Part shown: piece by piece, positions 1 through 11,669 of the stretch | How positions within the stretch are numbered: position 1 is the stretch's first letter | Layout of the letters: each line of letters starts with the position of its first letter | Assembly (NCBI GenBank): GCA_031841125.1 | Contig: CM063110.1 | Location: 55,093,946-55,157,945 of the forward strand | Origin: Acanthococcus lagerstroemiae | Taxonomy: Eukaryota; Arthropoda; Insecta; Hemiptera; Eriococcidae | Direction: 5' to 3' | DNA length: 64,000 bases | Notes under the pieces: model-generated | Databases searched by the model: none | The model's input: only the letters and a program-made list of their open reading frames with translations | Told to the model about the DNA's origin: nothing | Made by a program: the position numbers and the translations under genes

Positions 1-194
1 CGGCCCAAAATATATGAAACTGGAAAAAGGGAAGAAAAAGCAAACGACTGGCGCGCGCCGAAACATCGAGCGTTAATTACGAGAACAATCCGCGATATGA
101 GATGAAGAGTAAAAAAGCTTAAGTCGAATTTGTCGAAAGTGTAGTGCATACCAAGCCGATGATACTCTAATCGGGAACAAATGTAACCGCCAAA

Positions 195-362
195 AGTGTA
201 CTGGAGTGTGCGAGGATTCGAGGTCTTCAGTCCCTCGCACTTTCTCCTTGTGTTAGACCGCAGAATCTTAGACCATCCTTCTGGGAAGTAATAGTGTACT
301 GTAATGTGCGAGGATTCAAGCTCTTTTGACCAATGCATCTTCCCCCCGTGTTAGACCAGTCC
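195..362. repeat. Tandem repeat, two ~98-bp units
   Basis: Two adjacent units both begin AGTGTACTG, continue into GTGCGAGGATTC and end in GTGTTAGACC. The first starts at 195 and the second at 293. The second is diverged and shorter. No coding frame is preserved. Confidence 0.7.
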
Positions 363-796
363 TTTTATACTCTATATAACTTAACCTGGTCCCTCATGAA
401 CTCTCAATTGACTAGAAACAGAAAATACTATTGAGTATCGAGCAACAGAATAATAAATTGTCAATAATCAATTATCAGCCGATTTGTAATCATTGACGAC
501 AAACTACAGATTTTACGCTATTATAATAGCCTAGGGGGAGCTTCACTGCTGGAAACCTGAAACAGAATACCAAAATTATCATTAATACTTTTATAATTCA
601 TATCGCCCTATTCTTTGGAGAATTTACTGATAAGATACCCACTGAAAGTTGGTATTAGGTTCGATTCGAAAAAATTCTACAGTAATTGAACTGAGAACCC
701 ATTTCATACATTACCCAACAAACATACTGACCTCTTCTAAATCCAGTTATACAAATTTTACATAGTTTGAGCGTATCAATTTTTGCATAGCAGGAA
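363..796. other. AT-rich stretch with nothing recognised
   Basis: No open frame, tRNA-like box or clear repeat stands out between the 98-bp tandem pair and the first TTTGCCGAC element. Confidence 0.5.
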
Positions 797-799
797 TCC

Positions 800-1067
800 A
801 GCACCGAGGCGAAACTTGACTTTCAGTTGGGGGGGGGGGGGTGGAGAAGGAAAATTTGCCGATAAATATTTTCTTTTAACTAAAAATTTGCCGACAGAAT
901 TTTCTAAAAATTTGAAAAGTCGCCGATTTATCAATCAAAATATTTTTTAACTGTTAGAAAAAAATAATAATAAACAAACAAACGTTCTTAGAAAATGAAA
1001 AATTCAAATAAACAGTATTCAAAATTTGCTGACTGTCTAATTATTGGGGGTGTTTGTTTCGTCCCTG
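800..1067. mobile_element. MITE of the 'TTTGCCGAC' family, copy 1
   Basis: The left end reads CGAGGCGAAACTTGACTTTC and is followed by a long G run and repeated AAATTTGCCGA words. The right end is a degenerate inverse, TTTCGTCCCTG. Copies at 2620-2935 and 10717-10936 share the internal words AATTCAAAT.AACAGT and AAATTATTG. The termini (consensus CAGAGGCGAAACT) resemble hAT termini, but no clean 8-bp target duplication is visible here. Confidence 0.7.
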
Positions 1068-1259
1068 CAAATGCAGATTGGAACCTTATCCCTCAAGCAC
1101 TCACATTTGCGCACATGAGCATACCCTGTTATGGGAGGATAAGGTGGAAGGATGTTAGGAATACTTGAGAAGAATAAACAACTTCCTTTACACATTGAGG
1201 TGGCCGTTTGTTTACTCTTGGTGATTCTTCTGATTCTTCACCTTGGCGCGCTGTAATCG

Positions 1260-2136
1260 TTTACGAATGATTGAGTGAGTGAGTGAATCACTGACTCATT
1301 GAGTGACTGACAAAGTGAGGAAGTGAATGATTAACTGAATTACTGAATGAATGAAATGCCTGGGTGAGTGAGTGAATACTGAATCACTAAGTGAGTAACT
1401 GAGTGAAGAACTCAATGAGTATGCGAATGACTGAGTAAGTAAGTAAGTGAGTGAGTGAGTGAATCATTGAGTCACTAAGTAAGTGATTGAGTAATTGTGT
1501 GAATAACTGAATAAGTAAGCGAGTGACTGAGTGAGTGAGTGAATCACTGACTCATTGAGTGAGTGACGGAGTGAATGAATAACTGAATTAGAAAGTGTAT
1601 GAATAACTGATTTAGAAAGTGAATGAATACCTGAGCAAGTGAGTGAATCACTAAATAAGTAAGCGAGTGACTGAGTGAATCACTGACTTATTGAATGAGT
1701 GATGGAGTAAGGAAGTGACTGAATAACTAAATTAGAGAATGAGTGAATGACTAAGTGAGTAACTTCGTAAATCACTGAATGAGTAAGTGATTGAGTAACT
1801 GAGTGAATCACTAAGTAAGTAAGCAAATGACTGTGTGACTGAGTAAATCACTGACTTATTGAGTGAGTGGCGGAGTGAGAAAGTGAATGAATAACTACAT
1901 TACAGACTGAGTGAATAACTAAGTGTGTGACTAACTTAGTGAATCACTAAACGAGTAAGCGAGTGACTAAGTGAGTCACTGAGTGAGTGAGTGAATCACT
2001 GACTCATTGAGTGAGTGACGGAGTAACTGAGTGAATAATTCAATAAATAAGCGAGTGACTGGGTGAATCACTAAATAAGTAAGCGAACGACTGAGTGAGT
2101 GAGTGAATCACTGACTCAGTGAGTGACGGAGTGACC
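1260..2136. repeat. Degenerate GAGT/GAAT/GACT array with higher-order structure
   Basis: About 870 bp consists almost entirely of four-base steps of GAGT, GAAT, GACT and CACT. A longer phrase around AATCACTGACT recurs near 1285, 1541, 1677, 1846, 1994 and 2105, with a variant near 1381, giving a loose higher-order period of about 110-170 bp. TGA stops fill the frames, so it is not coding. GC-rich CGCGC sequence lies on both sides, near 1247 and 2170. Confidence 0.9.
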
Positions 2137-2169
2137 AAGTGAACAGTTTTCGGGCGGCTCAAAGCGGTG

Positions 2170-2610
2170 GCGCGCCGTAGTTGTGTACCTTGTAACCCTG
2201 ATCAAGGGGAATTTTTTATTAACAGGCGTACGAAGAAATCTTAAAATAGGTACATATTATGAAAACGAAAGCGTTTATCGAAAAAATGATTAGGACAAAA
2301 TTTATAGTACATCAAGTTTTTCTTCCATTGAGACCATTTTCATTTCAAACTGATAAATTTTTCTAAAATATGTAGGGTTTCAATAATTCCTTTTTTTCAC
2401 CTGCCTAAAATTATAGAGGGCGACTCTTTCGCGCTGGCAGTCCGAATAGTCATTGAAATTAAACATTTGCTACCGACTCTCAGATTTTCGAAATGTCTTC
2501 CACATTTCAGCTTTGTTATGTTTCAACCTTTCAAATAACGTTCGATACTCAGCTTGAAACCTTCTGCTTTTGACTGACTAGTCTCTAACAGGGGTCCAGG
2601 GTACTCCATT
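2170..2610. other. Non-coding spacer
   Basis: AT-rich sequence without a recognisable gene or repeat between the GAGT array and the second TTTGCCGAC MITE. Confidence 0.5.
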
Positions 2611-2619
2611 TTCAGAAAC

Positions 2620-2935
2620 GAAATTTGACTTTCAGTTTGGAAAGGTGAAGAAGAAAAATTTGCCGACGAATATTTTTTGAAAACTAAAAATTTGCCGACA
2701 AAATGTTTAAAAAATTAAAAATTTGCCAATCTTTTAATCGAAATATTTTTTAAGTGAAAAAGAAAATAAACAAACAGATATGCATGAATAATTCAAATTC
2801 AAATGAACAGTTTCAAAATTTGCCGACTGTCAAATTATTGGGGAGGGGGTGTCAAATTAACAGTCTTAAAATTTGCCGACTGCCAAATTATTGGGATGTT
2901 TCAACCCCCACACCCCCTATAGTTTCGCCTCTGAT
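2620..2935. mobile_element. MITE of the 'TTTGCCGAC' family, copy 2
   Basis: The left end CAGAAACGAAATTTGACTTTC and the right end AGTTTCGCCTCTG form an inverted terminal repeat. An internal segment of about 60 bp containing AAATTTGCCGACTG..AAATTATTGGG occurs twice in tandem near 2815 and 2869, which explains why this copy is longer. The 73-codon frame starting at 2754 is produced by this repeat and is not a gene. Confidence 0.75.
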
Positions 2936-3399
2936 CCAGAATCAAGTGTACGTAAGCGGAAGCTTCACTGTTTGAAACCTGAGACAGAATACCAAAATCA
3001 CTATTAATACATATTAATATTGCTTCTGTAGAGCAAAATCCAAAATAATAATAAAACGTAAATAATCTAATAATCACATTTCTTATTGCATTTGTTTGGC
3101 TCGGTTGGCTTATTGACAATGACGCTCGCACAGTAATGAAGATCAAGATTAATGAGCACTATTGAACGTGGAAAAAAAAGTGAGTGCAGGAGGCTCGTTC
3201 CGACCCCAATAAAATAGAAATTGTTGCTTATAATTAGTTTTATTATTTTCAACTAATTTTCCCCCGAAAATAAGGCGTCACTGAATCGAACTGCAACTCC
3301 GACCAATGAATACTGCCGAAAACCACACATCTAAAATGACGCGCAACTGAACTGTGACTCTGAATTGAGAAGAAGAGAAGAAAAATTGTGATTGCAATA

Positions 3400-3497
3400 G
3401 GCTCGGCTTCTCGTAGCCGACCCTAAAAATAGACTTGGAAAAGCTGGAAAAGTTATAAAAAATCATTTTTGTAAAAAGTGGCAACCTTGCACGGTCT
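3400..3497. mobile_element. Truncated 'GGAAAA' element end
   Basis: A GGAAAAGCTGGAAAAG run leads to AAAAAGTGGCAACCTTG, matching the end structure of the element at 6137-6550. Only one end is present. Confidence 0.5.
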
Positions 3498-3749
3498 GCT
3501 AGTATGAAGAACTGGACCTTCGACCATGTAGGCAGTACCTGTATGGTCGAAGAACTGAACTGTAAATTTTCACTTTTTTTCCTATAGTTTGACTTCTGTT
3601 CTCTGTGTTTTGTGTTATGCAAAAATCCTTTGTATGAGTAAATTGAAATCAAAAAGCGAAACTTGAGCCGAGAAACTCTAAAACTCCAAGTTCCTCGCCG
3701 ATCATGTCGATTTGCATGAGACTTTCTTATCTAATTACTACTTGAACTA

Positions 3750-4345
3750 CCCGCGACTTTGTCGGCAGTGCATAGTAATAATTATAAAATCATCATTTTT
3801 CAAAGGTCAAGCTATATCGGTGCTGCTAAAATGATCAGATTGCCAAGCTCAGATTTCAGCTCTGAGAGTTTTATTTCAATTTTGAGAAGGACTTACTGGA
3901 GAAACTGGCGAAGGAATCGTCGATTGGTCGCTAGCAGTATCGGTAGCCCTCGCTTGTATGCGGGTCCGTACTTCAAAAATATTCGATTTCCCGCAGCCCT
4001 TTTTCGGTACGGCGCGCGTCTAAAGCCGGAGCCATCGCGATTTCGCCGAACAAATTGCCCCTAAAACGTCGTAAAGTAATAAAATCTTGCCAGCTATTTC
4101 GTAAATAAACCATAAATTCGTGAATTCGCGAAACGATCTCGACGTTGCCCTCATACTTCGTCGACAAGACCGAACGACGATATAAATCAACAAATTTTTC
4201 TTATTCTCTTCGTCTTTGCGCGAACACGTTTAATTTGAATACGCGGGTAGTCGTATAATCTCTACACGGCGATAAAGCTTCGTGAAAAAGCTTTTCGCTT
4301 CGACGAAGACTTCTCCAAAAGGGGTTAAGTCAGTTTTTGACAAAA
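3750..4345. other. CpG-containing, repeat-poor block
   Basis: This stretch lacks the homopolymers and MITE words seen around it and contains many CpG-bearing words, for example near 4010-4150 and 4300. No coding frame is convincing. It could be conserved host non-coding sequence, which only comparison with a relative can show. Confidence 0.25.
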
Positions 4346-4628
4346 ATGAATTTGATAACGCCACCTAGTGGTGTGAAGTGGTGGCTGTAGAAAGTAGGTA
4401 TCCCGACCTACCAACTCCTTTTTTCTTTTGCAGTGTTACCAGCGATTTAAAATATGGTTTTCTTCCAAAGTGGCCTAGGTCAAACTACTTTTAGCTTCCA
4501 AAGTAACCTAGGAAAAAACTTTTCAAAGTGGTTTTCAACAATAATGCATCATATTGCATGTAACAGTGGTGAAAATTCGATTTCATTTAGGCTGCGAACC
4601 TGAGTTTTAGCGTCCTTGAATACATTTT

Positions 4629-4858
4629 GCTCTTCCAAAGTGGCTTAAGTCACGACCTTGTTAACTTTGATGTCGTATAGCTCTCTGAGTTGAAAGTTTT
4701 CAAAAGCGAAATTTTCAGCACATTTCGGTATACTAATCCACAATACATTTCACTGGTTTCCAAAAAACACTGCCTCAGAGGAGGGGGGGGGGGATCCCAA
4801 CGTTTTTTCATTTCCTGAATAATCGCATTTTTTGACTTCAGCCACTTTGGAAAAGAGC
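4629..4858. mobile_element. Short inverted-repeat element (~230 bp)
   Basis: The left arm GCTCTTCCAAAGTGGCTTAA is mirrored at 4833-4858 with a 2-bp insertion. The core word TTCCAAAGTGGC also occurs upstream near 4466, with variants near 4497 and 4524, so the family or its solo ends are clustered here. No target duplication is clear. A run of ten G lies inside. Confidence 0.6.
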
Positions 4859-5004
4859 TCTTCAGTGTTAACAAAGCTTAACATAATTGGAGTGCTTTAT
4901 GACACTGACGTGAGGAGCAGAAAGTAACCATGAGACGTAGATACGTAAAAATGCACGTTACTGGTTTCTAACCAATCATGTAAAAGTAATCATTTCTCTT
5001 CTTC

Positions 5005-5457
5005 AGGCGCCCTATCGGGTCCCGGGCATTGGCGGTCGCGGTTTTTGACGCGCGACCCTCCACGGCAGGTTAGTCGGGGTAGTTTCCTGTTGCTTTCCCC
5101 TCCCCCCGGTTTTCGGTTTTCCTTTTCTGTGCCAAGAAAGGTGCTGCCGCAGTTCGCTTTTTAGCCACGTGTTTCATGGCGTTGAGTGAACTGTCCATGA
5201 CGTCCACACGCGTAGTACCAAACTTTTTGATCTGGTGGTAACACGCCCTGCAAATATGTAATGCCATGTTCGTTTGAACTGGCGGGGTTACAGGATACGC
5301 TGAGTTACCACCTCAAGTGATACTATAGTCGCTGTGTTCGTTAGGATGTTAGTTGGGGTATTCGAATATCGCTAGCTGTCTGGCATTGGTGGTGGGACTC
5401 GAACTCGAGAAGTGAGGATTGCGAAGCGAGCACGTTACCACTTGGCCACACAGCGCC
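5005..5457 (-). mobile_element. tRNA-derived SINE, family B, copy 1
   Basis: Read on the minus strand, the head has a box A-like TGGCCAAGTGG and a box B-like GAGTTCGAGTCCC, spaced as in a tRNA, followed by a body of about 380 bp. The entire segment recurs at 58745-59203 in the same orientation, sharing AACACGCCCTG, AGCCACGTGTTT and GGATTGCGAAGCG words. Being dispersed with a long non-tRNA body makes it a Pol III-type SINE rather than a tRNA gene. Short ORFs within it are incidental. Confidence 0.82.
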
Positions 5458-5460
5458 ATT

Positions 5461-6130
5461 TTTGCTGGAGTTAGAATTTGCACGTTCTGGTCGAATTTTG
5501 ACTGGCTTACGAACTATTATTAGAGGTGAGGTTCTAAGAAAACGTATGAGAGTGTTTCTTGGTTCTGACTTGGATAATTGTCGCTGTATTGGAATGGGAT
5601 GGCAAACATAGAGAAGAAAGGTTCTTACCTTAAAAACTCATTCAGTACTTTTTTTTTTTTTTGCTGAGGGGGAGAGGTCTACATCAGACAATGATGGAAC
5701 TCTTGTAGCCTTTACTTGTAAGAATAATCAAATCGACGTATCATTCAGAAGAAGAAGTACGAAGTCACTGAGTTCATTTTGATATCGATTTGACCCTCAG
5801 TTGAAAATTTTGGCACCAGAGAAGGTTGGCGATCTAAATTTCCTAAAGTACATTACGTGTATCTTATCATAGCTGATATCAGTTTGACTAATTTTTGAAA
5901 ACTGAGGCAATTGGGGATAATGTTTGTTATTTTAGAGTTTTCAGGATCTCTAGAAGCTTATTTGAAATATCAGTTTGGCCACTTTAGAAAATTGTAGTAC
6001 CGTGGTGGGAGGAGGCCGAGGATTAAGATATGGTGTAATACGATATGGGTGTCTGATTTTGGGTTTTCATATTCGTTGAACTGATTTTATGCATTGATTT
6101 GGCTCGGTTTTGAGAATTGAGGAGTTTGGA
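5461..6130. other. Non-coding spacer
   Basis: AT-rich sequence with a T12 run near 5650. I see no gene or structured repeat. Confidence 0.45.
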
Positions 6131-6136
6131 AGTGAC

Positions 6137-6550
6137 AGGGTTGCCATTTTCTGGAAAACCTGGAAAAACCCGAAATTTGGCTGGTCAGGGAAAAGTCATG
6201 GAATTTTCATCCGAATCATGGTATTTTAATTCTTTGAATAGCAAACTAGGTTTTCGGCTTGTATTCTATCAAAATTTATTGTTCGTGAATAATTATGCTT
6301 GAAAAAAGAAAAAGTTTCGCCCTGCATTCACATTTAATCAAAATTATGGTTGGGTGTTCATTATTCGAATTGTTTTTGTTTGTAAATTGTACCCAGTAGT
6401 TTTTTCTTGCTGGCGTTGTGATCAGGATCATGAGGGAAAAAAGTCTTCCTAAAATCCATGACTCACTCCCCACTCGAAAGGTAGAAAATGGAAAACCTGG
6501 AAAGTCATGGGAAATCATTTTTGGAAAAAGTGGTGATCTCGAGTGAACGG
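6137..6550. mobile_element. 'CAGGGTTGCCA' element
   Basis: It starts CAGGGTTGCCATTTTCTGG and ends in an approximate inverse, TTTGGAAAAAGTGGTGATC. Both flanks carry GGAAAACCTGGAAA words. Related ends occur at 3400-3497, 16620-16998, 23000-23260 and 62728-62917, suggesting a loosely related set of non-autonomous elements. ORFs inside are incidental. Confidence 0.6.
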
Positions 6551-6979
6551 TGATATCAAAATACGAGCAGTGCACTGCGAATATTATTTCTGGGGGTTTC
6601 AGGTTATCGAATTCAGCGCCCTTGAAAATCTGCGACCAGGTACATCAGGGTATTTTCATTGTCAGTCTCTGCCTCGGTACATACTACAGTTTTAAACTTG
6701 GATCAAACCGGTAGAAATGTGAGACCCGAAATTGTGGATTACCTTTTCTTCAACTATTTGTACAAACATTTATGAAGTTGGTACGTAAATAATAACTTTA
6801 TCAGGTTTTCTGGTGAAAATGGTGCGTAGCACAGCATATTTTGTGAAGAGGTTTTTGAACATAGGGTGAACATCTCCATCGGCCTCATTTCTAAAATAGG
6901 CTAACTCTGTGTTTGGCTAGGTCTGAGCTTCTTTTACCATGTCTCTCAATAGACAAACTTGATCTGTCTTTCAGTTCCA

Positions 6980-7155
6980 TCTTCAACTCCAGGGTAGTCA
7001 CCCCCTCTTATACTTCAGTTCCAGGGTACTCAGTCCTCTCATACTTCAGCTGTGGAATACTCAGCTCTAGGATATTCAACCCTCTTATACTTCAATTAGA
7101 GGGTACTCAGTCATCTCATACTTCAACTCTAGGGTATTCAACCCTTTTATGTTCC
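6980..7155. repeat. ~31-bp minisatellite, about six degenerate units
   Basis: Units of the form CCAGGGTACTCAGTCCTCTC followed by ATACTTCAACT repeat at 31-33 bp spacing, with one truncated unit. A long open frame across it (6913-7437) exists only because the unit is nearly stop-free and runs into the antisense of a SINE. Confidence 0.8.
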
Positions 7156-7299
7156 TGGTGTCAGAGGTGCACTACTGTCAGTCAAGAACAATTCTTGCCA
7201 ATATCTCCGGCTGTACCCAAATACAGCATGTGCAATGGCAAGAGAATTGGTGTGGTGGGACGTATGGCGATGCACGCATGCCAAAGTGGCTCCTATGAC

Positions 7300-7558
7300 A
7301 CTGCACCCCCGGCCCCGGAAACTACCCTTTCGAGTATCGCATCAGTGACCGGAGAAATGCTCTCCACCCGAGTCCTGGAATCCGCCCTTTCGAGCATTAC
7401 TTCAGAGACGTCGGGGAGGCTGTTAGGGCTGTCTTAGCCCTCTTCCCTTCTGACCGAAAAATCGGCCTAGGTCGAAAATTCTGGCGAGTTGCTACGTGGG
7501 CTCGAACCCGGAACCTCCGGATTCTGAGACCAACGCGCTATCCACTCAGCCAACCAGA
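7300..7558 (-). mobile_element. tRNA-derived SINE, family A, copy 1
   Basis: On the minus strand the head carries box A-like TGGCTGAGTGG and box B-like GGGTTCGAGCCC. The predicted anticodon loop reads CTCAGAA, giving a Leu-like CAG anticodon, and there is no long variable arm. The body of about 150 bp matches the copy at 22685-22887 closely. This copy extends further 3', where a CCCTTTCGAG phrase is repeated about 60 bp apart. It is a SINE, not a functional tRNA gene. Confidence 0.85.
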
Positions 7559-7564
7559 CGGAGA

Positions 7565-8040
7565 ATTACTCTCCGCTTAGCTTACAGCGTCCTTGGCAAA
7601 ATGCGTCCAACTGCCCCCCTCCCAAGTGACTAGCTTCATACCGCCCCCAACATACAATGAAGACGCATGCTCTGTTGGCGGTACTGTACGGAAACAAAAA
7701 CATGCGATTTCATTATCAGTGGTATCAGAAGAGTAAGGGCAGGTGGTGAAAAAATTCTCAAGGATGAATTGCTGTGGAGATGAAGTTTAGGTGGTCCTTT
7801 AATTTACTATTGGTGAAAAAATTTCATGTTTTAAGTCGGGCTACACTCTAGATTAGTTCTATGGGTTTAGTTACCATTTATCGGTTTCATAGTTTAAAAA
7901 AGAAAATTCTGCAAAGTTTGAGCAAATCGAAAAAGGTTGATCGTGCCGGAAGAGGGAAGAAGTTCTTCTGGGAATTCACTTTGATTTTTAGAATTTAAGA
8001 TTCTTAGATATCTGATCCCCCCTCCCATTCATTAACCAAA
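7565..8040. other. Non-coding spacer
   Basis: No gene or repeat recognised. Confidence 0.4.
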
Positions 8041-8488
8041 AAGTGATTCTCAAGCGGGGTTGGGACGCCCCGTTGATTGAAGTCATTTCAGGAGTTATCT
8101 TCCCAATCCCTTCAACTCGTTTGGATGTATGGAGGGGGGCTAATTTCCTGTTCCTCGTCCGATTGTGAAACATCGAGTAGAGTAAAGTGTCCATTGTCGC
8201 CGCTGTTCCCAGTAGTGTGTTATGAACACTATAACTTTTTAAATTTTTTCACTCGATGTTGTGGACAAACTCACGGGGAATATTGTCATAAAGTAGGGGC
8301 TCCCATCAAAAAATGTTCAAGGACCCCTGAAAAAATCGCTATAATTTCAAAGCCCCCTTATGTATATAATGCATTTAAATATACTTCAAATTTGCTAAAA
8401 CTGTCAAATTCCTGACGAACGAAACATTTTCGGATCAGCTCGCGGACCCCTAAGTCATCCTCCGCGGACCACCTGATGGGAATCACTG
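8041..8488. mobile_element. hAT-like element, ~448 bp
   Basis: The left end AGTGATTCTCAAGC and the inverse of the right end (AGTGATTCCCATC) form terminal repeats. Near the right end lie CGCGGACC words of a type often seen in hAT non-autonomous elements. A target duplication is ambiguous (CCAAAAAG against CCATAAAG, overlapping the left terminus). ORFs crossing this span are incidental. Confidence 0.5.
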
Positions 8489-8588
8489 CCATAAAGGATG
8501 GTATGGTAGTAGGAATAAGTTGATAGCACTGATGACGAATTTTCTCACTTCATACTCGATGTAGCTGATCTAGAAAATCTGTTCCCGA

Positions 8589-8816
8589 CAGGGACGAAAA
8601 TAAAAGGGGTATAGGGGGGCAGCCTGCCCACCAAGCCTCCGTCGGAGTTGGAAGGTTTCAGTACATGGATCAAAAGTTGGGAAAATCCAACAAGTCAAAA
8701 GGTGTGTTTATTTTTTCTAATACAAACAAATTATGACACTCGGGAATTTTGACTTGAGTCAGTTGGAAATTTACCAATTTTTGCCCCTCCAGAAAGAACT
8801 CTTCACTATGTCCCTG
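8589..8816. mobile_element. hAT-type MITE, 228 bp, CAGGGAC family
   Basis: It begins CAGGGACG and ends TGTCCCTG. The flanking octamers are GTTCCCGA (8581-8588) and GTTCCCGG (8817-8824), a 7/8 match consistent with the 8-bp target duplication of the hAT superfamily. Internal words GGGAATTTTGA and GAGTCAGTTGG recur in the related element ending at 11665. Confidence 0.8.
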
Positions 8817-8829
8817 GTTCCCGGTTCTT

Positions 8830-10190
8830 TGGTCCTTTTCGATTCATCAGAATAGATCCAGCCTTGAAGCAAATTTTTTGAATTGAGAAAAAGTCAGTAT
8901 GATGTCCTTAAATCAGTTCAGTTTGGTTTTAACTTGAATTTAGCGCTGTCATGATTTGCGGTAATTTGGATGAAATATTACGTTCCAAGACTGTAGCAAG
9001 CAGGACTGGATTTCTAACCAGATAGACTTAGCTATTTACAGCGACATTTCCTTGGGTGGGGAGAGGGTGGAACGAAAAAGTTGACAGGAAACAGTAGTCG
9101 CTAAGTGACTTTGAAAAATTTTAAATCCCGCCCTGGTAGCAAGTTCAGTATGAGTTACTTCCTGGTACTCCCCCCCCCAATTTCTATCTTAAATCTTTGG
9201 ACTTGGCAAACGTCAAATTTTCTGATCGGCGAGTGTGACATATTCTCCCCCCCGCCTTCCGTTCAAATATGTTATTTTTGTACATCGCCAAAGCCTTCTA
9301 TCGAGAGACTTGAGTTCAGACGAATCTGGCGCCTTTATGTTTGGTTTTAAACTTTTGCTGTGCACATTTTTATCGTTTTCTTCTGTTCGCGGCATAACGA
9401 CCGATCGGTGGGCCATACCTAAGCCAGATGAAACGGCGAACAGCAAAGGATCGAAGGGACGTTTACTTTGAAAAATATATAAAATAATAATTATTATCGT
9501 CGTAAAAGAAAAAAGATTATATGTGCCACTGTTCCACATCGTTGTTTACTTTTGTCGAGAATTTCCTTTTGTGGGGTAGAATATAAATGAATGTCTTTTA
9601 TTGCTTCTTTTTTCTTTATTTTTTTTATTTTTCTTTTTGGTTTTATGACGCGAGCGTACGCATCATCGGATTGTGGGCGACGAGATCCACCGAGTACGTG
9701 TGTAGCGTTTTTCGCGCCGTGGAAAACGGTTTTTGTAAAAAGAGTCATCGAAACCCTGTGGGCTATAAAAATACTTGACGGGTCGAGTTTTGAGTGCTAT
9801 AGTGGTTTCGTTCGTAATGGGGCAGCGACGGGCCATAAGAGAGGTAATAAGAAATTTGAAGATCAATGCGTTACAAATTGTGTAGACAATATAATGTTGT
9901 ACGCATCGTGATGTAGCTTCGCGTTTCGGTTTGTAAATTTGCGAGACTGTTAAATTATTGTAATGACTTGCCGGTTATGGATTGGTCATGTATGGTCTGA
10001 ATATAGCAAGACAAAAACTAGTGTTTCTATATGTCGAACTGAAACGGCCATAAATTGAATAGAGATTTAGTAGTTTAGCTGAAATAAAAGCAGAATTGGG
10101 AACTCCGGATTAGCGATAAGATATTGAGGTTGGCTGTAGATGGAATGATTGCCATTCACGTATGGTAGCGCGGTTACTGCCGAGTCGTAC
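8830..10190. other. Non-coding region without recognised gene
   Basis: Several overlapping short frames on both strands occur between 9100 and 9911, but none resembles a known domain, and the pyrimidine-rich tract near 9600 makes chance openness likely. Confidence 0.4.
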
Positions 10191-10716
10191 ATTTATGCAG
10201 CATATCGTGTTCCAGTAGTGAATTCATGGGACGCCGTGATAATTACAGCCGAGTCGGGAAGTTCAAAGAACGTCACTACGTACGTTTCGGTATATATTTG
10301 CAAATGACCGTCTCCACCTCGTATACGGCCCGGGTTTCTTATCGGAAGCAGCGGATGTGTTTCTGTTGAGACTGGTAATTGTGAGAGCTGGGAGCCAAAA
10401 CAAACCAAAGAAATGAAGATACGACTGAAACACTCCGCACCACACGTGTCAACAGATAAAATTGACGATTTTCATCTCCGTGGTACTCTACGGTCGCGGA
10501 ATGAACAGTGGCCCGGGCAGCAGAAGATACCGAATACTGAGAAATCCTCTTGAAAATAGGTGACTCATATCCGTTTGGAGCTGGATTGAGGTCGCCTCCG
10601 CGGATGTTGCAGTGAGCCGGCGTGAAGCAGAGCTGTAGCCAGAGGTTGGACAGAGGGCATTGCGACTCTTGGCCACTTTATTTATGTCCGCTGGCCCATC
10701 CCCTTAGCAGTATATT

Positions 10717-10936
10717 CAGAGACGAAACTTGATTTTCAGTTGAGGGGGGGGGGGAGAAGGAAAATTTGCTAACAAATATTTTTTTTAAACTAAAAATTCG
10801 CCGATTTTTTAATTAAAATATTTTTCAATTGAAAAAAAAAAATATATATATAATAAACAAACGAACAAACGTTCTTAGAAAATGAAAAATTCAAATGAAC
10901 AGTTTCAAAATTTGCCAACTGCCAAATTATTGAAGG
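10717..10936. mobile_element. MITE of the 'TTTGCCGAC' family, copy 3, right end lost
   Basis: It starts CAGAGACGAAACTTGATTTT, carries a 10-G run and the AAATTTGCCAACTG and AAATTATTGAAGG words, then stops where the CAGGGACGTACC element begins at 10937. The right terminal repeat is absent. Confidence 0.72.
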
Positions 10937-11665
10937 CAGGGACGTACCGACAGGGCAGGGGGCAACGGGAAGATTTACCATTTCAATCAGGCGGATTGAA
11001 AAAATCTAACAAGATAATAGTACATATATTACTGTACATGTGGGTAAAGTGAATATTTACCCAACGAAGCAAAAGTTTGCGATATGAGCCATTAGGCGAG
11101 TTGAGCAATTTGCTGAGTTGGTAAACGTTCACGATACCCGCATGTATTGTAAGATATTTTATTCTATATGGTGTTAAAACAGAAATCTATCCTCTTCACT
11201 TTCAAAATCAGAATCGCATGAATTCAGATTCACACTGTCAGGATACACGAATTCACGGAATGGAAGGAGCGTGAACACGTGAACGAATCATGCTCTCACC
11301 ACTTCTCACGCTTGTTGAACTTTTCAAGCGTTTTCATTGATTCATACTGTGGTTGTTCCGTTTCTTTTGTACCTTGTTTTTCTTTCATGGCTAGCAGCAT
11401 AAGTGCGGGTAAAATGCACTTTTACCCGCAGGTAGCTTACAGTCAAAATACTGTTTTTAACATCATGTATAGAATAAAAGTTTTTTTTTTCTTGCTTTGA
11501 TATTTGGGAATCGAGTTGAGAGGTTGGGAAAACCCGACAAGTTAAACGGTTTTTCTTCTTTTGCATTGATACTTGGGAATTTTGAGTTGAGTCAGTTGGG
11601 ACTTTCACAAATTTTACCCCCCTCCCTGGCCTTTCCCTCCAGAAAAACTATTCGGTACGTCCCTG
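10937..11665. mobile_element. CAGGGACGTACC element with an inner insertion
   Basis: Perfect 12-bp terminal inverted repeats are visible: CAGGGACGTACC at the left and GGTACGTCCCTG at the right. The right-hand 170 bp matches the 228-bp relative at 8589-8816, so the middle (about 11029-11445) looks like a later insertion. The flanking octamers do not match. Confidence 0.72.
11029..11445. mobile_element. Inserted element with terminal hairpins
   Basis: Both ends carry a short palindrome built on GGGTAAA and TTTACCC, near 11042-11062 and 11407-11429. An ACTGTA word lies on the outer side of each in inverted order. This matches the extra sequence in the surrounding element. The family is not recognised. 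Confidence 0.5.
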
Positions 11666-11669
11666 AACT

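Noticed and set aside
1260..2136. CRISPR-like or spacer-repeat array
   Set aside because: There are no distinct spacers. The array is a degenerate tetranucleotide repeat in eukaryotic DNA.
6913..7437. 174-codon plus-strand frame
   Set aside because: It runs across a 31-bp minisatellite and then the antisense strand of a SINE.
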